From Syntrophaceae bacterium UBA3084 (GTDB lineage: Bacteria; Desulfobacterota; Syntrophia; Syntrophales; UBA6807): 8,073 bases of DNA. Below, piece after piece: positions 1 to 5,619 of the stretch. The first letter of the stretch is position 1. Each line of letters begins with the position of its first letter. The stretch is taken from contig DFBI01000049.1 of NCBI GenBank assembly GCA_002367335.1, positions 29,147 through 37,219 on the forward strand, read 5' to 3'. The position numbers were made by a program, and so were the translations under genes. The notes beneath the pieces are model-generated. The model did no database searches. It worked only from the letters and a program-made list of their open reading frames with translations, and was not told the origin of the DNA.

Positions 1-1340
1 GGATCTCCTCTGAAATCCGAACTCAGCTTGTCTATTTCATCAAGACAAAACACCGGATTATTAGAACCTGCCTTTTTCAGCAATTGAATGATTTTCCCTG
101 GCATAGCTCCAATATAGGTCCGTCTGTGCCCTCTTATTTCAGCCTCATCCCTCAGCCCGCCGAGAGATAATCTCACAAATTGTCTATTTGTTGCTCTGGC
201 AATAGATTTAGCTACCGAAGTCTTTCCAACACCAGGTGGGCCTACCAAACATAGTATCGAACCTTTATTTTTTTCCGATAGACTCTGTACTGCCAGATAT
301 TCGAGAATCCTCTCTTTCACAAGCTTTAAACCATAGTGATCTTCTTCTAAGATATGTTCTGAATCATTAAGAGTGTTTTCATTTTTAGTTGTGTCATACC
401 ATGGCAAATCCAATATCCAGTCTATGTAATTTCTGATAACAGTTGCTTCAGCAGACATAGGTGCCATCATCTTTAATTTCTTTGCTTCTTTTTCTACCTT
501 TTCGCGAGCTTCTTTTGAGAGTTTCTTTTCTTTCAGTCGTTTCTCAATTTCCTTTATCTCGCTTTTCGCACTATCTTCTTCTCCCATTTCTCTCTGAATA
601 GCTCTCATCTGTTCGTTGAGGTAGTAATCTTTCTGGGTTTTTTCCATCTGTTTTTTTACACGCTTCTTTATCCGCCCTTCGACTTCCATGACTTCCACTT
701 CAGAAAGAATGAAACCGTATATTTTCTCAAGCCTCTCAATAACATTAACTGTCTCAAGCAGATCCTGTTTTTCCGTTATTTTTATAGTAAGATAAGATGC
801 CACAACATCAGACAATTTTGCGGGATCACTTATAGACGATATGGATGCTATAATCTCACCCGGCACCTTCCTGCTTAATTTTGAATAATGTTCAAATGCC
901 TCGGTTATATTTCTTATGAGGGCCTCTTCTTTAACAGTCTCACCTTCAACTATTATTTCTTCCAGTTGTTCAATCCTCACGAGAAAAGAATCTGGATTGG
1001 GCAGATATTCCTTAATTACTCCTCTCCTTTTCCCCTCCACTAAAACCTTGACTGTCCCGTCAGGAAGTCTTAATAATTGGATAATAGAACCCAATGTACC
1101 AAATTCATAAATATCACTTTCATCGGGGTCATCTTTTTGGGCGCTTTTTTGTGTCGATAAAAATATATCCTTCTCCTCTTTCATGGCAGCTTCCAAGGCA
1201 TTAATCGATTTTTCACGACCTACAAAGAGCGGGATAATCATGTGAGGAAATATCACGACATCCCTCAACGGTAACAACGATATTATTAACCCTTTTTCTA
1301 TTTCCATTGGTTTATTTTTACCCCTATTAAAGTTAAACAT
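1..1340 (-). CDS. lon: ATP-dependent protease Lon, N-terminal part (3' end outside window)
   Basis: Lon is a cytosolic homo-hexameric AAA+ serine protease that degrades misfolded and selected regulatory proteins. About 446 codons are present in one uninterrupted frame. The N-terminal substrate-binding domain opens with LLPLRDVVIFPHMIIPLFVG (residues 22-41). A charged coiled-coil region follows (about 200-305; EIKEIEKRLKEKK lies within it), then the Lon signature MMAPMSAEAT (291-300). Next come Walker A GPPGVGKT (367-374), GHRRTYIGAMPG (404-415) and Walker B FCLDEIDK (431-438). The window ends at RGDP, so the rest of the AAA+ domain and the Ser-Lys protease domain lie outside. The gene starts 4 bp after the clpX stop and is probably the last gene of tig-clpP-clpX-lon. 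The start is ambiguous. ATG 1340 has an AGGA only 2 nt away. ATG 1307 (residue 12) has AGGGG 13 nt upstream and gives an N-terminus closer in length to E. coli Lon. The identity is certain; the truncation is only the window edge. Confidence 0.96.
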   Translation of the reverse strand, partial: MFNFNRGKNKPMEIEKGLIISLLPLRDVVIFPHMIIPLFVGREKSINALEAAMKEEKDIFLSTQKSAQKDDPDESDIYEFGTLGSIIQLLRLPDGTVKVLVEGKRRGVIKEYLPNPDSFLVRIEQLEEIIVEGETVKEEALIRNITEAFEHYSKLSRKVPGEIIASISSISDPAKLSDVVASYLTIKITEKQDLLETVNVIERLEKIYGFILSEVEVMEVEGRIKKRVKKQMEKTQKDYYLNEQMRAIQREMGEEDSAKSEIKEIEKRLKEKKLSKEAREKVEKEAKKLKMMAPMSAEATVIRNYIDWILDLPWYDTTKNENTLNDSEHILEEDHYGLKLVKERILEYLAVQSLSEKNKGSILCLVGPPGVGKTSVAKSIARATNRQFVRLSLGGLRDEAEIRGHRRTYIGAMPGKIIQLLKKAGSNNPVFCLDEIDKLSSDFRGD

Positions 1341-1344
1341 AATC

Positions 1345-2643
1345 CTATCTATTGTAAACCTTTTTCCGAAATGTATCGTCGTGCAGGGTTTCCTTTTTTG
1401 TCTCAAAGAGCAAAATCGGTTTTTCTTTATTTATAACAACTTCTTCACTGATTAAACACTCTTTGACATCATCCCTCGACGGCAGATCATAGAAGATATC
1501 GAGCATCGTATTTTCCAGGATCGCACGCAGTCCCCTTGCACCGGTTTTCCTTTCCATCGCCAACTTTGCTATGGATCTCAGTGCTCCATCAGTAAAAGTC
1601 AGCTTGACATTTTCAAATCCAAGCATCTTGACGTATTGCTTTATATTTGAATTTGCAGGTTCAATTAATATCTTTACCAAATCCTCTTCACTTAGATCAT
1701 GTAACGTTGCTATAACGGGCAACCGACCTATGAATTCCGGTATCAATCCATATTTCAAAAGATCCTCAGGTTGAACTTCTGATAATGTTTCACCTATATT
1801 TTTTTCTTTTTTGCTCTTAATGTCCGCTCCAAAACCCACTGTGTTAAAACCTGCTCTTTTCCTGATAATATCTTCCAGAGCATTGAAAGCTCCCCCACAA
1901 ATAAATAATATATTCGTAGTATCTACCTGGATAAACTCTTGCTGGGGATGTTTTCTTCCACCTTTCGGGGGAACATTTGCCAATGTTCCCTCTATTATTT
2001 TTAATAAGGCTTGTTGAACGCCCTCTCCCGAAACATCTCTTGTAATTGAGGGATTCCCTGATTTCCTCGAAATCTTGTCAATTTCATCAATATACACAAT
2101 GCCACTCTGTGCTCTTTGCACATCATAATCAGCATTCTGCAGGAGACTTAGAATAATGTTTTCAACATCTTCACCTACATATCCTGCTTCCGTTAATGTG
2201 GTAGCGTCTGCTATAGTGAATGGAACATTCAACATCCTGGCTAAAGTTTTAGCCAGAAGAGTTTTCCCTGAACCGGTAGGCCCAATAAGTAATATATTGC
2301 TTTTCTGAAGCTCGACACCATCATTATCAACTTTCGAAAATAATCTCTTGTAATGATTATAAACGGCCACGGACAAAACCTTCTTGGGTTTCTCCTGACC
2401 TATAACATATTGATCCAGAAAATTCCGTATTTCCCTGGGTTTCGGAATTTCTCTTTTGGATTCTTCTATACTCTGCACTTCAGATTCTTCTTCAATAATA
2501 TATTTGCAAAGTTCTATACATTCATCACATATATATGCCGAAGGTCCAGCTATGAGTTTTTTTACTTCGTGCTGTTCTTTACCGCAGAAAGAGCATCTGC
2601 GACTATTATGTTTATCTTCACCATTTGTATTCTTTCCGGTCAT
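1345..2643 (-). CDS. clpX: ATP-dependent Clp protease ATP-binding subunit ClpX
   Basis: ClpX is the hexameric AAA+ unfoldase that recognises tagged substrates, such as ssrA-tagged proteins, and threads them into ClpP. The 432 residues are close to the usual length of about 420. The N-terminal C4 zinc-binding domain has C17, C20, C39 and C42. The AAA+ motifs follow: Walker A GPTGSGKT (121-128), pore-1 loop GYVG (154-157), Walker B VYIDEIDK (183-190, with D186 and E187), pore-2 RKH (230-232) and sensor-2 GARGLR near residue 370. The ClpP-docking IGF loop reads VGF (269-271), a conservative variant. The ATG overlaps the clpP TGA by 4 nt, and AAAGGAG sits 7 nt upstream, so the start is well supported. 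Nothing is missing or broken. ClpX and ClpP are expected to be made together from the shared transcript. Confidence 0.98.
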   Translation of the reverse strand: MTGKNTNGEDKHNSRRCSFCGKEQHEVKKLIAGPSAYICDECIELCKYIIEEESEVQSIEESKREIPKPREIRNFLDQYVIGQEKPKKVLSVAVYNHYKRLFSKVDNDGVELQKSNILLIGPTGSGKTLLAKTLARMLNVPFTIADATTLTEAGYVGEDVENIILSLLQNADYDVQRAQSGIVYIDEIDKISRKSGNPSITRDVSGEGVQQALLKIIEGTLANVPPKGGRKHPQQEFIQVDTTNILFICGGAFNALEDIIRKRAGFNTVGFGADIKSKKEKNIGETLSEVQPEDLLKYGLIPEFIGRLPVIATLHDLSEEDLVKILIEPANSNIKQYVKMLGFENVKLTFTDGALRSIAKLAMERKTGARGLRAILENTMLDIFYDLPSRDDVKECLISEEVVINKEKPILLFETKKETLHDDTFRKKVYNR

Positions 2644-3257
2644 AAGGATGCTCCTTTCACTTTTCCATTCAATACCCTCTTCTCTATTACTTCATCAACG
2701 ATTCCATATTGTTTAGCCTGTTCACCAGTCATGTAGAAATCTCTGTCTGTATCGCTCTCAATTTTTTTTAAAGGCTGGCCCGTCGAATTTTTCAAGATGT
2801 TATTTAACTCCTGCTTTAATCTTAATATTTCTTTTGCCTGTATACCAATATCGGTTGCCTGTCCCTGAAAACCACCAAGAGGTTGATGAATAAGAACTCT
2901 CGAATGAGGCAACGAATATCTTTTACCCTTCTCGCCGGCTGCAAGGATTATTGCACCCATGCTCGCAGCCTGCCCCATACAAACCGTACAAACATGCGGT
3001 TTTATATAGCGCATTGTATCATAAATAGCCAATCCGGCACTGACAACACCACCGGGTGTATTAAGATAAAAATAAATCTCCTTATCGGGATCTTCAGATT
3101 CCAGATAGAGCATCTGGGCTATTAAGAGATTGGAGATTTCATCATCTATAGCTGTACCAAGAAATATAATTCTATCTCTCAACAACCTTGAATAGATATC
3201 AAAAGCCCGCTCACCCCTGCCATCTTGTTCAATTACCATAGGAACGAGAGCCATCAT
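2640..3257 (-). CDS. clpP: ATP-dependent Clp protease proteolytic subunit ClpP
   Basis: ClpP is the serine peptidase that forms the double-heptamer chamber of ClpXP in the cytoplasm. The 205 residues match the family. The catalytic triad is S99 in MGQAASMGA, H124 in LIHQPLGG and D173 in DTDRD, with the same spacing as E. coli S111/H136/D185. The oxyanion strand YLNTPGG (64-70) is present. The first residues form a short leader before GERAFDIYSRLL, as expected for a propeptide that is processed; the cleavage site cannot be read with certainty. The first ATG overlaps the tig TGA by 4 nt. A second ATG follows immediately at 3254 and would place AGGGGA at better spacing, so either Met may be used. 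The stop overlaps the clpX start, which suggests translational coupling along tig-clpP-clpX. Confidence 0.98.
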   Translation of the reverse strand: MMALVPMVIEQDGRGERAFDIYSRLLRDRIIFLGTAIDDEISNLLIAQMLYLESEDPDKEIYFYLNTPGGVVSAGLAIYDTMRYIKPHVCTVCMGQAASMGAIILAAGEKGKRYSLPHSRVLIHQPLGGFQGQATDIGIQAKEILRLKQELNNILKNSTGQPLKKIESDTDRDFYMTGEQAKQYGIVDEVIEKRVLNGKVKGASL

Positions 3258-4585
3258 TCTTCCCCTGTTTTTTTATTATTACTCTTCTTTACATTCTTGA
3301 TATCGGATTTTCCCTCGAGAAAATCCAGTGTTTTTTGCTCCAGGATTTCATGCTTGAGATGTTCTTTAATATTATTTGTCTCATAAGAGGCTTTCATGGA
3401 TTCATAATCCTGAGCCAATTTCCGGGCCAGCTCCCTTAATTTTACTTCAATATCTTTTTCATCAACCGTAATCGATTCTTTTTCGGCAATTTTGTGGATG
3501 AGAAGAGAAGTCTTCACCATTTTCTTTGCCTCGCTTTCAAATCTGTCATGTAAATTTGAACTGATTTCGGCAGCTTTTTCTGGATTCATTCCGTTGTTAA
3601 TCATACGCTGTCGGGCATCAAGCACCATATAATTGATTTGTCTGTTGACAAATACGGATGGTATTTCGAATTCGTTATTTTCCAGAAGCCTGTCTATAAT
3701 CATATTTTTCAAATCAGTGTTGATCCTTGTTTCATTCTCCTTAATAAGAGATTCTCTTATATCTTTTTTAAGATCTTCCAGTTTGTCATATGCATCAAAG
3801 TTTTTTATAAAGTTTTCATCTAAGTCGGGCAATCTTTTCTCTTTAATGTCATTCACCGACACTGAAAATATTCCATCCTTTCCTGCAACATCCTTTGAGG
3901 GGTAGTCATCAGGAAACCTCACCTCAATTTCTTTTGATTCTCCCTTATTGACTCCTATTAATTGATCTTCAAACCCTGGGACGAAAATCTTTGAACCGAT
4001 CTCGAGCGTGTAGTTTTTTGAAGTCAGTTCTTTGCTGGTTTTTCCATCAACTTTTCCTTCAAAATCTATATTAACAAAATCACCCTCAATAATTCCTCTA
4101 TTATCTTCTATGCTCTCAAAGGCACTGTACATCTGTCGGAGTTGCTCCAGTCTTGTTTCTACATCTTCACCCTTAACTTCATATTCTTCTTTCTCCACTT
4201 CAAGGCCGGCGTAATCCTTTGGTTCAAAAACCGGTTCAATTTCAACAGTCGCCGTATATTCAAAATTCTTATTTACTTCTATTCCCTTTTGGTCAATAAC
4301 CGGATTATCAACAACTGAAATCTTATTTTTCTTTACTGCATCCGCATAAGATTCCCCAACCAGAGTTGATACGGCTTCCTCTTCTGCCTGGTTTTTATAG
4401 TACATCTCCAACACTTTTCTTGGTGTCTTGCCAGGCCTGAACCCTTTAACTTTAGCTTTCTTACCAATAACACGATATGCCTTGTCCAACTCTTTTTTAA
4501 CATCAGCCCAGGAAATTTCAAGCAACATTTTCTTTTTTACAGAACTAATATCTTCGATACTTACTTCAGCTTCTATTTGACCCAC
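3254..4585 (-). CDS. tig: Trigger factor, ribosome-associated chaperone and peptidyl-prolyl isomerase
   Basis: Trigger factor binds the ribosome beside the exit tunnel and shields nascent chains. The 443 residues fit the usual length of about 430-450. The N-terminal ribosome-binding domain carries the signature GFRPGK (48-53). The FKBP-type isomerase domain lies at about 160-250, with EGDFVNIDFEG (167-177), then PGFEDQL and FPDDYP. A helical C-terminal chaperone domain extends to about 430 and ends in a charged tail. The start is GTG at 4585, preceded by AAAAGGAG with a 6-nt spacer, so GTG rather than a later ATG is chosen. It is the first protein gene of the tig-clpP-clpX-lon cluster and lies 55 bp after tRNA-Leu. 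No separate promoter or terminator is evident in that gap, so it may be read from the tRNA-Leu promoter. Confidence 0.97.
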   Translation of the reverse strand: MGQIEAEVSIEDISSVKKKMLLEISWADVKKELDKAYRVIGKKAKVKGFRPGKTPRKVLEMYYKNQAEEEAVSTLVGESYADAVKKNKISVVDNPVIDQKGIEVNKNFEYTATVEIEPVFEPKDYAGLEVEKEEYEVKGEDVETRLEQLRQMYSAFESIEDNRGIIEGDFVNIDFEGKVDGKTSKELTSKNYTLEIGSKIFVPGFEDQLIGVNKGESKEIEVRFPDDYPSKDVAGKDGIFSVSVNDIKEKRLPDLDENFIKNFDAYDKLEDLKKDIRESLIKENETRINTDLKNMIIDRLLENNEFEIPSVFVNRQINYMVLDARQRMINNGMNPEKAAEISSNLHDRFESEAKKMVKTSLLIHKIAEKESITVDEKDIEVKLRELARKLAQDYESMKASYETNNIKEHLKHEILEQKTLDFLEGKSDIKNVKKSNNKKTGEE

Positions 4586-4600
4586 AATTTACTCCTTTTC
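4580..4600 (-). promoter_or_regulatory. Ribosome binding site that fixes the GTG start of tig
   Basis: On the minus strand AAAAGGAG is followed by TAAATT and then GTG. This is a near-ideal Shine-Dalgarno sequence and spacing, and it supports the non-ATG start. Confidence 0.8.
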
Positions 4601-4640
4601 CCATATTTCTAGACCTTTACACAACCAGATCCTGACACGT

Positions 4641-4728
4641 TGGTGCGAGAGAGGGGAGTTGAACCCCTATCCGCAAAATGCGGGCTGGATCCTAAGTCCA
4701 GTGCGTCTTCCAGTTCCGCCACTCTCGC
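4641..4728 (-). tRNA. tRNA-Leu, anticodon UAG
   Basis: This is a class II tRNA of 88 nt including an encoded CCA. The acceptor pairs GCGAGAG with CTCTCGC, followed by discriminator A and CCA. The anticodon stem is CTGGA/TCCAG with loop CTTAGGA, giving anticodon TAG, which reads CUA-type Leu codons. The long variable arm is CCGCA-TTT-TGCGG. The T arm is AGGGG-TTCAACT-CCCCT. It has its own strong upstream promoter, and no terminator is visible before tig. Confidence 0.96.
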
Positions 4729-4745
4729 GATACATCCTGCCACAT

Positions 4746-4774
4746 ATTTTATTAACTACCCCTTCAATTGTCAA
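4746..4774 (-). promoter_or_regulatory. Sigma-70-type promoter for tRNA-Leu, possibly also for tig-clpP-clpX-lon
   Basis: The minus strand reads TTGACA, a 17-bp spacer, then TAAAAT: a perfect -35 and a 5/6 -10. The predicted start of transcription falls about 10 nt before the mature tRNA-Leu 5' end. Because no other promoter or terminator is apparent between the tRNA and tig, it may also drive the protease operon. That extension is inference. Confidence 0.8.
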
Positions 4775-4876
4775 CAGGGAATAATAATCCTGGCTCTTAA
4801 GGTAAAAGTCCAAGAGAGTGAGCCTGTGGCTAATAAGAGCAACCACCGGCAGATTACGGATAAAGTACAAGGTATA

Positions 4877-4906
4877 CAAAATTAAAGGCCGCCATTAAGG
4901 CGGTCC
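4877..4906 (-). terminator. Intrinsic terminator after tRNA-Pro
   Basis: On the minus strand a GC-rich hairpin forms GG(A)CCGCC-TTAAT-GGCGGCC, 7 bp with one bulged A, followed directly by TTTAATTTT. It begins about 12 nt after the tRNA-Pro CCA, so it probably ends that single-gene transcript and separates it from the tRNA-Leu/tig unit. Confidence 0.75.
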
Positions 4907-4918
4907 TGATTAGATTAC

Positions 4919-4995
<77 letters not shown>

Positions 4996-5023
4996 ACTTT
5001 TCATCCTGATAAACTACGAAAAA

Positions 5024-5050
5024 ATAACATGTATAATACAACTATGTCAA
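5024..5050 (-). promoter_or_regulatory. Probable tRNA-Pro promoter
   Basis: The minus strand shows TTGACA (5045-5050) and, after a short 15-bp spacer, TGTTAT (5024-5029). The -35 is perfect; the -10 matches 4/6 and the spacing is below optimal. Position, about 30-50 bp upstream of the tRNA, supports the call. Confidence 0.5.
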
Positions 5051-5080
5051 GCGTTATAACCCCAATGTCAGATAAGAATC

Positions 5081-5094
5081 AAAAGTGCACTTTT
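5081..5094. repeat. Perfect 14-bp palindrome AAAAGTGCACTTTT
   Basis: This short sequence is perfectly self-complementary, with no spacer. It lies about 30 bp upstream of the -35 of the tRNA-Pro promoter and about 165 bp upstream of the plus-strand promoter. It could be a dimeric regulator site or the end of an old element. No owner is identified. Confidence 0.7.
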
Positions 5095-5105
5095 ATTAAA
5101 TGTTA

Positions 5106-5139
5106 GAGGAATAGCTATAAAATAGATATAACTATTCTC
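5106..5139. repeat. AT-rich inverted repeat (hairpin)
   Basis: The left arm is 5106-5119 and the right arm 5127-5139, with a 7-nt loop. About 12 Watson-Crick pairs form, with one bulged G. The single c/a mismatch on the plus strand becomes a G-U pair in minus-strand RNA, so the fold is slightly better in that direction. There is no adjacent T run, so a terminator role is not supported. Confidence 0.5.
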
Positions 5140-5190
5140 AGAAACTGGACCGTGCAATAAGGTACATGATAGCCTGCAAAAACATTGAGG

Positions 5191-5228
5191 AGGCAAGGCG
5201 AAATGCACAATCCCCTCTGTGCCTGCCT
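5191..5228. repeat. Foldable two-stem segment
   Basis: AGGCA (5191-5195) pairs with TGCCT (5224-5228), and inside it GCACA (5205-5209) pairs with TGTGC (5218-5222). The two stems share an asymmetric internal loop. The segment sits just upstream of the plus-strand promoter. No known RNA family is recognised. Confidence 0.35.
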
Positions 5229-5257
5229 GAGTAGTTACATGTCAATAAGCTTTTGGT

Positions 5258-5286
5258 TTGACATTTCATACATGTGAAGATAGTAT
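5258..5286 (+). promoter_or_regulatory. Sigma-70-type promoter upstream of the ligA region
   Basis: TTGACA (5258-5263) is followed by exactly 17 bp and then TAGTAT (5281-5286): a perfect -35 and a 4/6 -10. It is the best plus-strand promoter in the spacer before ligA and would transcribe the small broken frame, ligA and the acylphosphatase gene. An AAGAGG lies just after the expected transcription start, followed by an ATG at 5307 that hits a stop after three codons. Confidence 0.65.
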
Positions 5287-5309
5287 ATTTCAAGAGGTTA
5301 AAGGTGATG

Positions 5310-5362
5310 GTCTCGTAAAAAGTCCCTTTAGCCTGTCATTTCGAGTGAAACGAGAAATCTTT
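5310..5362 (+). repeat. REP-like dispersed palindromic repeat copy
   Basis: The segment contains tctcgtaaaaagtccc followed by gtcatttcgagtg and cgagaaatcttt. Its core is an imperfect palindrome in which ATTTC and GAAAT pair across the centre. From memory, the 'tcgtaaaaagtc' plus 'gtcatttcgag...cgagaaatc' pattern recurs between genes in many Desulfobacterota and related genomes; this could not be checked here. It lies between a promoter/RBS and the first codons of the small broken frame, so it may have been inserted there. Confidence 0.5.
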
Positions 5363-5619
5363 ATTCTGCAACCTATTGAAAAGATACTTGCATTTGATGA
5401 ATCATCTCTTGCCGGTTTGTGGGGCAAATACAAAAATAAAATGGAACAGTTTGATACCACAAAAAAATGGGAAAAAGCGGTTATTATCTTTTTTATTATA
5501 AATTCGGTAAGGGTAAAAACCATCTCTTCAATGAGCAGATCATACATCGTCAGGAAAACGAGCCTGACGATAAGAAAACCCAGAACAGCAAGCCCCCATA
5601 TCTGAAACTTGTCAAATGA
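5363..5619 (+). pseudogene. Small frameshifted coding region upstream of ligA, function unknown
   Basis: No family is recognised. Two overlapping frames look like one protein. The first runs from about 5363 and reads EKILAFDESSLAGLWGKYKN, then FDTTKKWEKAVIIFFIINSV. The second, at -1, reads NHLFNEQIIHRQENEPDDKK and ends YLKLVK, with its TGA at 5617-5619 overlapping the ligA ATG. Joined near 5513-5521, where an A5 tract may have lost one A, they give about 85 residues: a charged N-terminus, a hydrophobic helix (AVIIFFIINSV) and a polar tail. The first frame has no good ATG; its nearest upstream start is a GTG (5345) inside the palindromic repeat. Both frames are open from 5452 to 5602, so the shift could also occur at the A7 tract 5461-5467. 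The ATGA overlap and the lack of a ligA Shine-Dalgarno argue that the downstream frame is or was translated. Alternatives are a sequencing error, programmed frameshifting or chance. Confidence 0.45.

Noticed and set aside
2353..2736. Plus-strand frames of 86-127 codons opposite clpX/clpP
   Set aside because: They are antisense shadows of strongly supported genes with conserved catalytic motifs; no RBS or known domain.
4667..4879. Minus-strand frame ending in GGTGRRTGLRIQPAFCG
   Set aside because: It runs through tRNA-Leu in the sense direction, and the last residues are the tRNA body; no coding signal outside it.
4640..4885. Plus-strand frame beginning MVRERGVEPLSAK
   Set aside because: It is a conceptual translation through the antisense of tRNA-Leu and the promoter spacer; the RGVEPLS-type peptide is a common artefact over tRNA genes.
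5258..5605. A 115-codon plus-strand ORF taken as an intact gene
   Set aside because: Its TTG start is the promoter -35 itself and its first 35 codons cover the promoter and the palindromic repeat. Only the part from about 5363 looks coding, and its 3' end appears out of frame after about 5520.
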